Below, in pieces: positions 10,276 through 20,883 of a stretch of DNA of 64,000 nt (within the stretch, counting starts at the first letter, position 1; each line of letters starts with the position of its first letter). The notes beneath the pieces are model-generated. The model worked only from the letters and a program-made list of their open reading frames with translations, had not been told where the DNA came from and made no database searches. A program made the translations under genes and the position numbers. The stretch covers positions 40,042,001-40,106,000 of the forward strand of contig CM066314.1 of the NCBI GenBank assembly GCA_033807775.1. The letters are read 5' to 3'. This DNA comes from Saussurea involucrata. Taxonomy: Eukaryota > Streptophyta > Magnoliopsida > Asterales > Asteraceae.

Positions 10276-11099
10276 TAGAGTAGGTTAAGTTTTAAGTCGG
10301 TTTGTAATAAAATATAATTTTGGTGGATGATGGTAATCCATGGTGTCATGGGTATATATAGGTGAAACTTTGAGAATGAGCAAAAGAATAAATAATTATT
10401 TAAATTAAAAAATAAAACCAATCTCAATGCCACATCATACGTGATACGCCCAAGGACCAAATGTGTAATTAATTTTAATTTTAAAATATGACATGTAATC
10501 TTGGTTAGCAATTTACTTGAAACATGACATCATTAGAAGGTAATCAAGTAATGTAGACCCTTAAACATACAAGAAGTTTGTTATATACCCTAAAATGATA
10601 ATTTTGAAAGTTGGTTCCTAAAATAGGAATTGACTTAAAGTTTGTTCCATTTTGATGCAATTTTTCTTTTTTTTTAAATTGAATTTTTAACTTATAAAAA
10701 ATATGTTTTTAATGATTTTGTCAATCAAATACACCAACAATTACATTTTTATTATTATTAGGTCAATCGACTACATTAAAAAAATACTTATATATATTTT
10801 AAAAAAAATACGTTTTATATTAAATTGGATCAATCAAATACATTTTAATTTAAAAATATACTTAAAAGTAGAGTTAAAAATAAAATTTAAATAAAAAATC
10901 GGGATGGTCTCGGACCGGTCCACAATGTAAACGACGTATAATTTTTAGAAATCAGAAAATAATACACTTTTTAATTAACTAAATATCAATTTTTAACTCT
11001 TAGAGCATCTCTGTTTGTGAACTTGTTTACACGTTGATGATTTTGTCAAATCAGAATTCTCTTTCCTACACATTTTATAAACAACGTAACCTCAATCAT
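10276..11099. other. AT-rich intergenic stretch
   Basis: Long A/T runs, no coding frame of note, no repeat ends that I can define. It ends at the AAACC target duplication of the solo LTR. Confidence 0.5.
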
Positions 11100-11659
11100 A
11101 AACCTATAACACCTTAAAAATCAGGGTCAATTTAAACCTTAAAATTCAACAAGGTTAATCATAATATCATACAAACTTTTATACATAAGCAGAGAATTAA
11201 CTATGAGGGTTCATATATACACAATTTCGAAATCTCAAAACAACCTATTAATCTAATCATGTCAACTATGATTAGATTAGGTTGGTTATCTAGGCAATTC
11301 ATCAAAAGCATTCTTGCATAAGCTAACTTCTCCACTTAGTACCAAAAGTTGAATACCAAAAGCACTCGTCCATCTTCCCGTTACCTCCCCGAGCTTGTAC
11401 CTGATAAGAAAATTTAATTTGAAACGATTAGGCTTACGCCTAGTGAGAACTTTCAGTTTCAAATTAAAACTTTAACAGCTTTGGAAACTCATATATTCAA
11501 AGCGATAAACAAACCTGGTTTGCCACCATTCTTACCGTACACATACTCATCTTACGATGACGGGAACATGCCCTATTCCATGAGTATGACTAACATTCAG
11601 AAAGTCATATCATCCTATTCGAGAGCCTACTACGAATCATTACAGATTCTAGATCATCG

Positions 11660-11955
11660 CTCATATCCAAGAAATTACAAGTTACTTTATGCGTATTTCT
11701 TGGAGTGGAAGTAGAGATTACAATTTACTTTATGCCTATCTCTTACCTTCCCATAGAAATCAGGAACTACAATTTACTTTATGCCTATTCCACATCTCAC
11801 GTCACACTATGAAATAGGAATTACAATTTACTTTATGCATATTCCTCATTTCACATCACCTTTATGAAATGGGAATTACAAGTTACTTTATACCTATTCC
11901 ACATTTCAGGTCAACGGGAATTACAAGTTACTTTATGCCTATTCTACGTTACAAA
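11660..11955. repeat. Degenerate ~45-60 bp tandem repeat inside the solo LTR
   Basis: Six copies of a core like AATTACAAGTTACTTTATGC, each followed by CTATTCC-type sequence. They lie at roughly 11676, 11718, 11769, 11821, 11875 and 11920. Comparable tandem arrays at the same relative place occur in the LTR at 57731. Confidence 0.7.
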
Positions 11956-12109
11956 CTACCAGTGCCTATGGATCCATTACACTTACTAGCGTATATGCAT
12001 ATCAACATATCACACTACATCTCGTATCATATTCTCAACTCTAAGAATACTAGATAACCTATCGTATCCTTATCCTCAATTGTCCCCCTTCGGCGAATCC
12101 GAAAAATCC

Positions 12110-12405
12110 ATTATCCGGAACATTCCTGAATCCGGTACAATCCGGAACTACCCGGAACCGGAACCCAAATGAGACCGGATCCCAAATAAGACCAGATCCT
12201 ATAGCATACCGGATCCCTATCACCTACATGATCTCTTCTCAATTCCGGATCCTAACTATTCCGGATCCTAGCAATTCCGGATCATTCTCAATTCCGGATC
12301 CTATCAATTCTGGATCCTATTCCGGATCCCAGCGAATCCAGATCCAAATACCGGGACACCAATTCCGGATCCCGTACCGGATTTCCCAAATTCCGGGACT
12401 ACGAA
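12110..12405. repeat. CCGGATCC-rich cluster in the solo LTR
   Basis: About fifteen CCGGA words, many as ATTCCGGATCCTA, occur in under 300 bases. The word is often part of near-palindromic GGATCC. This looks like short-unit expansion within the LTR. Confidence 0.7.
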
Positions 12406-13003
12406 CTGCACCTTAATTTTACTTTTAAAAACTCGTCTTCGTTCAATTTATTAGTCGATTCAATCTCAATACATATTTACTAAATCATTCAGACAGTTTG
12501 CTACCAAATATCTTACTCAATTTCAATTAAAAACGTTTGGAAGAAGATGAACTCACCTGGGTTACGAACTTGAATACAAATTGCAATTCCAAAGATTCAC
12601 CTTCAATCTTTTCTGGCTACTGAATCGATATCCTAATTACAATAACACATAATCATCAATTTGAAAAGGATTCATCAAACACACCATGAATTCCTTACCA
12701 AATGAAATCAGCTTGCTTACTTCTTCTTCTCTCCCTGCTTTGCTCTTGACCGACTCCAAATCTGAATGTTGAGATATTTTCTCAACTCAGACTTCCTCAC
12801 CTTATCTAATTCAACTTCCAAGAATGACCAAACACACCCTCAAGTTCCAAATTTCCATAATTAGCTTTAAACTTTGGTCACTTGAATTTTAACCCCTTTG
12901 AGTTATGTAATTTACAAAAAGATCCAAAAACTTAAACTGAAATACACTTAGACCCCATTCATATTAAATAAAATATAATGGAAATTCAAGGTGTTACAAA
13001 ACC

Positions 13004-13867
13004 GGTCCATGATTTATAATTAAAAATTACACTAAAAGAGAGTAGGTGAATTATCTATTAAAATGGCTTTGGGACCATTAAAAGTGGTGGTGTATAAGTT
13101 GGATTTTTCCTAGTTGATGCACCAGTGCACTAGTCCAATACCCACCCACCGGAGATGCCTTTAATAATAGAGCAAGTAATGAATTTCTCCATCTTATAAT
13201 TAATGGTAGAATTGGAAAGTAGACACTTTTGAAAATGGATACCTATTTTCTTACAAAACAAACTAGAAACTTGGACATTTATTATGGGACAAAAGCAATA
13301 TCTATTTTTTGTATAATTGTTTGGTTGTGTAGATGCTGATCTATGGGGAAGTTGGAAGTGAATGTATATTGTATGTTGGGTGCAACTTTTCCAGAATTCA
13401 AATGCTATCTGTCATTTGCTTTTTCAGATTTAGGCACGACAAAAGTACCCCAAATGAAATAGTATCAGAGAATGTCTACTCGAAAGATTGAGGATGACCA
13501 TTTGAGCCATAATTATGCTTATTAATCCGATGTTATTTATATGTGTTACTATGAATTGATCTCTTAATGTTGGAGGTCGAGTTACATCCTGTAACAAATC
13601 TATTTAGTTCGTTAGTTTTCTTAATGAAATTGCTTGCAACAACTTTCAATGAGTGAAGATATGGATTCAAACAAAAACGGACGATGGAAAAATTGCTTAC
13701 TGAAGATACGTTTCAAATTTTGATTACTCGTGTAATTGTTATATTAATTTGACAGAACGATGTTATTTTCATTTGTAGAAGTATATATAAATATCAAAAT
13801 GTTAAATGATAGTTGTAGCAATATGATATGAACATATGGAAAACTTGGAACCAATGCATTTTTTTAT
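13004..13867. other. No recognisable gene
   Basis: Low-complexity and AT-rich sequence between the solo LTR and a Copia fragment. I see no open frame or repeat boundary here. Confidence 0.5.
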
Positions 13868-14000
13868 TTGAAGTGTTGGGTGGTTGATTCAGGGGCGTCA
13901 CGACACATATGCCATGATTTCACAAGTTTTATAAACGTTAGGCACATCAAAGGTTTTACGGTAACTTTGCCGATTGGTGTTACGATTCCCGTTCAGATGG
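13868..14000 (+). pseudogene. Copia protease fragment cut by an assembly gap
   Basis: Forty-odd codons containing WVVDSGASRHICHDF, the retropepsin-like region that opens Copia pol. The DSGASRHIC form differs from the DSGCSxHMTG of the Sireviruses here, so this is another Copia lineage. It runs into the N gap and cannot be followed. What lies to its left is not recognisable as Gag. Confidence 0.7.
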
Positions 14001-14500
14001 NNNNNNNNNNNNNNNNNNNNNNNNNNNNNNNNNNNNNNNNNNNNNNNNNNNNNNNNNNNNNNNNNNNNNNNNNNNNNNNNNNNNNNNNNNNNNNNNNNNN
14101 NNNNNNNNNNNNNNNNNNNNNNNNNNNNNNNNNNNNNNNNNNNNNNNNNNNNNNNNNNNNNNNNNNNNNNNNNNNNNNNNNNNNNNNNNNNNNNNNNNNN
14201 NNNNNNNNNNNNNNNNNNNNNNNNNNNNNNNNNNNNNNNNNNNNNNNNNNNNNNNNNNNNNNNNNNNNNNNNNNNNNNNNNNNNNNNNNNNNNNNNNNNN
14301 NNNNNNNNNNNNNNNNNNNNNNNNNNNNNNNNNNNNNNNNNNNNNNNNNNNNNNNNNNNNNNNNNNNNNNNNNNNNNNNNNNNNNNNNNNNNNNNNNNNN
14401 NNNNNNNNNNNNNNNNNNNNNNNNNNNNNNNNNNNNNNNNNNNNNNNNNNNNNNNNNNNNNNNNNNNNNNNNNNNNNNNNNNNNNNNNNNNNNNNNNNNN
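14001..14500. other. Assembly gap of exactly 500 N
   Basis: A round 500-base run of N, probably a placeholder of unknown true size. Different elements lie on either side: a plus-strand Copia fragment to the left and the 3' end of H to the right. The 3' LTR of H and any link between them are hidden here. Confidence 0.95.
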
Positions 14501-14594
14501 TGTCCGGACACTTTGAAAAATTCCAAGAAAACTTGTCTTTTTCTTCGCTTTTCAAAAAAATGTCACCCTTAGGATTTTGACAGAATGATCTGTC

Positions 14595-14860
14595 GCTCCC
14601 CCTCAAACAGAGAATGGGGAAAAAACTTGCTCCCCCTCGGATAGTGCAATGGAGAGTCCGACACATAAAAAAAAACTTTGTTCAATTAAAGAAAAACCAC
14701 TGTGTCGCTCCCCCTCAAATGATGAACAGATCTTAAAAAAACAACACACGGGAGTATCCACACACAAAAAAAACTTTTCATCAGTTAAAAAAAAATTGTG
14801 TGTGACACTCCCCCTCAACAATAGAGTAGACTTACCTGATACCGGTGTGTGCTCCCCCTG
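14595..14860 (-). other. Array of five polypurine tracts of H
   Basis: Minus-strand GAGGGGGAG-type tracts occur at 14595-14604, 14629-14638, 14707-14716, 14807-14816 and 14851-14859. This is the multiple-polypurine-tract signature of Sireviruses, here 260-530 bases after the pol stop. Confidence 0.8.
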
Positions 14861-15121
14861 AACACATGAACACTTGTGAAAGCACATATATAAGTAACTG
14901 AAATAGACGATAGTATGAAAGAAAAAGGAAACACACGTAGACAGAAAGAAACAAACGAAATCTACCTAATAAAGACAGAGACTTAATCTAACTGTGTAAC
15001 TGAAACAAGTAGAATACAAGTGCGAGAAAGTGTATGCTCGATCATCAGGAGTGTAAACACCGGATGCTGAGTAGACAGTTGCTCGTAGTTGTATGGAACT
15101 TGTAACGGGCACACAATCGGA

Positions 15122-17577
15122 TTAAGTCTTCAGATTTAGCATACCCAACTTGGACAAAAGAGTATTAAAACGTTTTTCGTCCAAGGGTTTTGTAAATAGG
15201 TCTGCTAACTGATGCTCAGTACTTACAAAGTAGAGTTCGACTGTACCTCTTCCAACGTGATCATTGATGAAGTGATACCGAACGTCGATGTGCTTTGTCT
15301 TAGTGTGTTGGACCGGGTTGCTGTATATGGAAATGACGCTCTTCGAGTCGCAGTAAATGGGCACCTTGACATACGTAAAGCCGTAGTCCTTGAGTTGCGT
15401 CCGCATCCAGATTACTTGAGAACAGCAGCTCGCGGCGGCCACGTACTCCGCCTCGGCAGTCGACGTAGAAACGCACTGCTGCTTCTTGGACGCCCAGCTC
15501 ACCAGACTATCTCCCAAAAACTGCACATGCCCCGATGTGCTCTTCCGGTCCATCATGCTGCCCGCGTGGTCCACATCAGAGTAAGCGGATAACTCAAAAC
15601 CTGTCTCTTTCGGGTACCACAAGCCAAGATCAGCAGTACCACGTAAATAACGAAAAATTCGTTTTACAACAATTAAATGAGACACCTTCGGTTTTGACTG
15701 AAACGGGGCGCATAGAAAGGTGGAAAACATGATATCCGGCCTACTCGTGGTTAAATACATCAAAGAATCGATCATTCCCCGATACAGTTTAGTGTTCACA
15801 TCATCTCCGTTAGGATCGGCGTGAAGCTTTGTACCAGGTGCCATGGGAGTTTTCATGGGTGAGAACTGTTCCATCTGGAATTTATTAAGAATATCCCGGA
15901 TGTACTTAGCCTGGTTTATGAATATCCCGGTCGACAGTTGTTTAACTTGAAGACCAAGGAAGAAATTCATCTCACAGAGCATACTCATTTTGAAAAATTC
16001 ACCCATTAACTTGGCAAAGTTCTTAGCATATTGGGGATTAGTAGAGCCGAATATTATGTCATCTACATACACTTGAACTAGAACTATGTGACCTTTTTCA
16101 TTTTTGATAAACAGGGTAGAATCGATTTTACCCCGTGTGAATTTTGCCTTTATCAAAAACTCGGACAAGGTGTTGTACCAGGCTCGCGGAGCTTGCTTTA
16201 GACCGTAAAGCGCCTTGTCTAGAACGTAGACATGATCAGGCTTCGAATCGTCCACGAATCCTTCCAGTTGCGACACGTATACTTCTTCCTCTATATCGCC
16301 GTAGAGGAATGCGGTATTCACATCCATTTGGAAGACCGTGAAGTTTTTATGCGCGACGTATGCAAGGAACATACGTATGGCTTCGATTCTTGCCACCGGA
16401 GCGTAGTTTTCATCATAGTCGATCCCTTCTTGTTGTCGGTATCCCTTGGCCACGAGGCGCGCCTTGTTGCGTACGACGATGCCGTCTTCGTCCTTCTTAT
16501 TCTTGAAGATCCACTTGGTGCCGATCACCGTCTTGTGAGATGGACATGGGACCAGTCGCCATACCTTTAGAGCCTCGAATTGGTTGAGCTCCTCTTGCAT
16601 AGCTATGATCCAGTCCGGATCTTCAAGTGCTTCATGTACAGTCGTCGGCTCGATGTTGCTTAAGAAGCCGGAGAAGAGACAAAAGTTGGCAGAAGCACCT
16701 CGCGTTTGAACAGAAGTGGAGGGATCACCGATGATTTGGTGTAGGGTTGAGCTCTCGTCCACTTGGTGGTGTGTGGAAGCGGCTGTTGAGTAGAGTGAGA
16801 TGCGTCCGGATCAACATAATCACTAGAGGGTAGGTCTTGAACTGCTTCAAGTGTAGCAGGTTGGTTTCTCGGAGGAGATGGGGGAGGATTCGCTGATGGT
16901 TGAACAACTTCTGGTTCCGAGGAGTTCAGAGGTTGATCGTCGATTGTAGCAGAAGACGAATCATTAGGAGCGATCTCCGGGTTTATAACAGGTTCCTCCG
17001 GGGGGACAGTAGTATCAGTAGAGGTCGATGATGACGGTTGAATTGTCTCCACAGTGATACATGCCGTGCTTGTCGAAGGCGGCGGACCGGATAGATTCGC
17101 CGAGTCCTCGATACGAGCAGCTTCAATTCGAGGTTGTGCTGAGACATTAGAAGTAGGAGCATTAAAGATGTCATCATAAAAGTATTTAAACAAGAAATCT
17201 AAATCTGAAAGATCTGCATTCGATGAAGATGCATGATTCGGATTTACTGTCGCTTGTGCAGATCCCGAACGAGGATGTTCGGAAGCTAACACGCCAGTTA
17301 AATTGGGTTCTGAACTGATGTGTTCAGAAGCCAAATCTGCGGCTTCGTCGAATGTCACGTTCACACTTTCAATAACGGTTTTAGTCCGTTTGTTGTAAAC
17401 ACGAAATGCCATAGCCTGCATGGAATATCCTATACATACTCCCTCATCCGCTTTTGGGCTGAATTTACAGAGATTGTCCTTGTCGTTTAAGACGTAGCAC
17501 GTGCATCCGAATGCATGGAAGTACTTGATGTTCGGAATGCGTTTGTTGATGATCTCGTACGGCGTCTTGTTGAACCG
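15122..17577 (-). pseudogene. pol: H pol: end of integrase, linker, RT and RNase H
   Basis: This continues the integrase frame that stops at 30329 on the far side of B1. The post-integrase region (GCTCYVLNDKD, KFSPKADEG) leads to a Ser/Pro-rich linker (17421-16760). A frameshift near 16740-16760 separates the linker from the RT frame. RT (ALYGLKQAPRAWY, YVDDIIFGSTNP) and RNase H (YSDVDHAG, STAEAEYVAA, FTKPLDEKRF) are open from 16762 to the stop at 15122. RT is thus conserved but can no longer be joined to integrase. It is closest to S1 pol among the elements here. Confidence 0.88.
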
Positions 17578-18541
17578 TGTTGATCCAAACCCTCAGTGAT
17601 TTGATAATGACCCTCTCTTATATACTTAGTGAAAATTGTAAGTAAACAATATGTATCAGAGTTTCACTATCGCTGATAAGTACTAAGATCTTACAGTACC
17701 GCTGATAGGAACTCTCGCTCTTTAGATTAAACATTCAGCGAAACTGTTCACCATTAATGCTGAGTCTGTTCAGTCATTATGATGATCGCTGATAAGTTAG
17801 TTGTTTACTTATGATCCCTGAAGACAAGTTTCACGTCAACATAGGTTCTACGCTGAAGTCGAAGATCAAGCTCAAGAACCAGCGACAAGTCTCCTAATGA
17901 ACTGATGCGGATCAGCGAAGACTCAGATTTGTCCACTCAACGTGAAGTATCAAGTACAAGACTTCAGCTATCGCTGAACTTTATCATTCGCTGAATAGAA
18001 AATGATAATCGCTGAATCAACGAAAAGCTGATCATGAAGTCCTCCGTACAAAGTACTTTTGTCTTAACCCCCCTTGCACGACTCCGTACGAAATGTCAGA
18101 AAAGAACCTCCGACTGTCTGAAATCGTACAACCACTCTGATACTACACTGTTCATCCATGCGGCTACTAAGGTTGTCAACCAAGGTCAATGACATGCAAC
18201 CAACCAGCTGATGACACGTGTAAAGTATATACTGACTTGCATTAAATGCATGCAGTATATAAAGAGATAAATCCACTTCTTTTGAAGTAACTTGCTAACT
18301 CTGGACAAGTTCAATCTCTTATCTCAAGATAGGTTATTATTAGTAATTTCCTTATCTCTCTTAGTGCAAGAAACCTTAGTGTTCCAACTTGTTTAGATTT
18401 AGGTTTATCCTTAATCTTGTTTCCGCAACAAGCTGTAAATTGTTAATGATTTATCAATAAACAATTTAGAAAAGCAAAATCTGTGTGTTTGTATTCACCC
18501 CCCCCACTTTTACAAACTTGTATAGGCCTTCGGGACCAACA
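17578..18541 (+). repeat. 5' LTR of B1
   Basis: 964 bases, TG...CA. A TATATAAA box at 18256-18263 follows a G-box-like ACACGTGT near 18213. The U3 part is crowded with CGCTGA or its complement (nine in ~340 bases). An 8-base C run lies near the end. Confidence 0.95.
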
Positions 18542-18543
18542 AG

Positions 18544-18555
18544 TGGTATCAGAGC
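18544..18555 (+). other. Primer-binding site of B1
   Basis: TGGTATCAGAGC starts two bases after the LTR and is complementary to the 3' end of plant initiator tRNA-Met. Confidence 0.9.
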
Positions 18556-18621
18556 GGATTTGTTTAATCTCATAAACAAGATCTAATCTAAGATATTTCT
18601 CTTCCTTGCGACTATCTCGAA

Positions 18622-20865
18622 AATGGTCCATTCATCCCTGTAAGAATTGATGCTGTTGTTCCAGCCGCTGAGAATAGACCTGCTAATCCAGAAAGGCTGG
18701 TACCTAAGGAAATCTTTCAATGGACTGACGAAGATAAGAAGAAAGTGGCTATAGATACAAAAGCCAGATCCATACTATCCATGGCTCTTCCTGACGAAGT
18801 CTACCATTCCGTCATGAATCTGAAAACATCAAAAGGCATGTGGGACACAATATGTGTTCAGTATGAAGGAACGTCTGAAGTCCAGGACTCAAGAAAGATC
18901 AACCTGGTAAGACAATACGAAAGCTTCATTTCTAGTAAGAATGAATCTCTCTCTGAAGTTCACCAATGTTTTAATTGTTTAATTATAGATCTGAAAACTG
19001 TTGGTAAGGAATATTCTAACTTTGAAGTACTGACAAAGTTTCTAGAATGTTTACCTGAAAGCTGGGACAATTATGCTATGTGTCTCAAGCTATCAAAGGA
19101 TCTAAAATCAATGACCCTTTCAACCTTATATGGCACGTTGCTGAATCATGAGCAATCGAGCCATCTTAAGAAGAATCTTGTAAAAGATTCCAAAATCACC
19201 CCTGTTGCTTTAATCTCAGAGGAACCTTCTACTCAGCGACCCTCGATCACTATCACTGAGTTAGAAAGTAACTCTGAAAGGTCATCAGATACTGATTATT
19301 CAGATGATGATGAATCTTTGGCTCTCCTAACTAAGAGGTTCAGGAGATTTGCCAAAAAGAAAATGTTTAGAAAGAACAAACCTCTTTCCATAACTGACAA
19401 GCCTAGATCATCAGCTTTTGTTGATAAGGCTACTGCTACTTGTTTTAACTGCGAAAAGACAGGACATTTCGCTAACGAGTGCAGGTCTAAGAAAGTTTCT
19501 AGACCCTCAGCTTTTACAAAGAAACCCTTTGTTCCAAGGAATAAAGATGACAAATATTCAAAGCTGAAAGAAAAATATGCACAGCTGAAAAGGTTTAAGA
19601 AGAAGAATAAAGGCCTGATGGCTGACTATGATTGGGCTGCTTCTGATGAAGAAGCATCATCATCTGACTCTGAAGATGATGAAGCAAATCTATGTCTCAT
19701 GGCCAAGATTGAAGAAGAGGAAGAAAGCTCAGACATTCCCTCCACTTCAACATCTGCTATTCAGGTATCACCTTCTTTCTTTACCAATATTGCAAATATT
19801 GATGAAGCTGATAGTCTCCGTAAGATCGATCTCTTGACTAGAAGTTTATACGAAGCCATGAACGGCAAAACTGTGGTTGAAAACCAAAATCTTGATCTTG
19901 CTGAAAAGCTTAAAAATTGCCACCTTCAAATAGAAAAGCTTTCTAAAATTGAAGAAGACTTTAAAGATCAAGTATATTTAAATCAGCTAGTCAAAATCGA
20001 ACGAGCAGAAGCTATCGCTGCATTAAAGGCTGAAAAAGCTACTGTTGAAGGATGGTGTAATTCTTCAACAAAGATCACTGAGATAATAAAGTCTCAGAAT
20101 CCCCTGAGTGATAAACGTGGTTTGGGTTACAAATATGATACTCCAAAACCAACCACTGAGCGTTCAATGCTTAAATTTGGAACGTTCGTATCCTCAGTCG
20201 CTGATACTTCATCTTCTCAGTGCTCCTCGTCCGTTACACCAATCCCTGAGGAAACTCCTACCTCCTCAAAAGGAAAGGAGAAAATGGTTTATTCAAAACC
20301 TACCTCTGTCTCTAAAGACAAAGGTAAAGGAATTGTTATTTACCAGAATCCTCAGAAGGGTACCTTAGTACCAAAGCTGAATGCCTCTAAAGCTTCAGTG
20401 GCTCATCCCTCTGGATCAAGGAAGCAGATCTCTGGATCTATTCAGCGATCTACTCCTAGACTCAGATTGGATGTCCTTGGTAAGAAATCTGAAGAACTGA
20501 ATGTTCGTCCCATTTCTAAAGCCAATAGTTTACTTGGTGCTGGCACTTCTAATTCGAAATTAAAAGCGCAGCATTCAAATGGTCCTAGAACTATTTATAG
20601 TTATAGGAAATGTTATCACTGTGGACTTACCGATCATATTGCTAGTAAGTGCCCTACAGCCACCAAAGCTGAAAAGATAGCTAAGGTGAAGATTGCCCCC
20701 AAGGCAAAGAAGACCAACCCTGGTGCAAATCAGGTCAAGGTGAATCCTACCACTGAAGTTAAGAAATTAACCAAAGTGAAGAAAGACAAAGCTGAATCTT
20801 CCATTCCAACTACTTCCACTGACAAATGTGTATACATGGTAAAGTGGGTACCCAAGAAAAACTAA
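18622..20865 (+). pseudogene. gag: B1 Gag (N-terminus deleted) with C-terminal extension
   Basis: The gag frame can be read from 18622 (NGPFIPV) but lacks the ~50 N-terminal residues that B2 has. The deletion joins leader to gag at a GAAAA(T/C)GG microhomology and removes the start codon. What follows is the Copia Gag core (SILSMALPDEVYHSVM, NFEVLTKFLECLPESW), an acidic stretch, and a zinc knuckle CFNCEKTGHFANEC (~19440). A 370-residue extension contains a second knuckle, CYHCGLTDHIASKC (~20610), and ends KWVPKKN before TAA 20863-20865. Pol follows in the same frame. The extension from 19765 onward is exactly what B2 lacks. Gag packages the RNA into particles. Confidence 0.85.
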
Positions 20866-20883
20866 TCTTCCTTTGTATTGCAG
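19765..20883 (+). other. Intron-like segment absent from B2
   Basis: The 1,119 bases (373 codons) start GTATCA after ATTCAG and end TTTGTATTGCAG before GTTAAGAAGG. In B2 the two flanks are joined directly at 47897/47898. The segment holds the gag extension and the gag stop, so removing it fuses the zinc-knuckle Gag to protease in frame. Splice consensus, frame and exactness support an intron. A deletion between the shared CAGGT repeats is the alternative. Confidence 0.6.

Larger units (their letters stand above)
11105..12998 (-). mobile_element. Ty3/Gypsy solo LTR with target duplication AAACC
   Basis: The unit starts TATAACACCTTAAAAATCAG (ancestral TG mutated to TA) and ends GGTGTTACA. It is flanked by AAACC at 11100-11104 and 12999-13003. 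The first ~360 bases match the Gypsy LTR at 57243 (TAACACCC/TTAAAAATCAGG start, CCTATTAATCTAATCATGTC, GAAACGATTAGGCT), so it is a relative of that family. With no internal region, it is the product of LTR-LTR recombination. Orientation follows the TGTAACACC edge of the minus-strand Gypsy element at 57243. Confidence 0.85.

Noticed and set aside
18064..18276. ~70-codon frames repeated in all four B LTRs (18064, 29852, 38591, 49538)
   Set aside because: They recur because the LTR recurs; they overlap the TATA box, have biased composition and no supporting start context.
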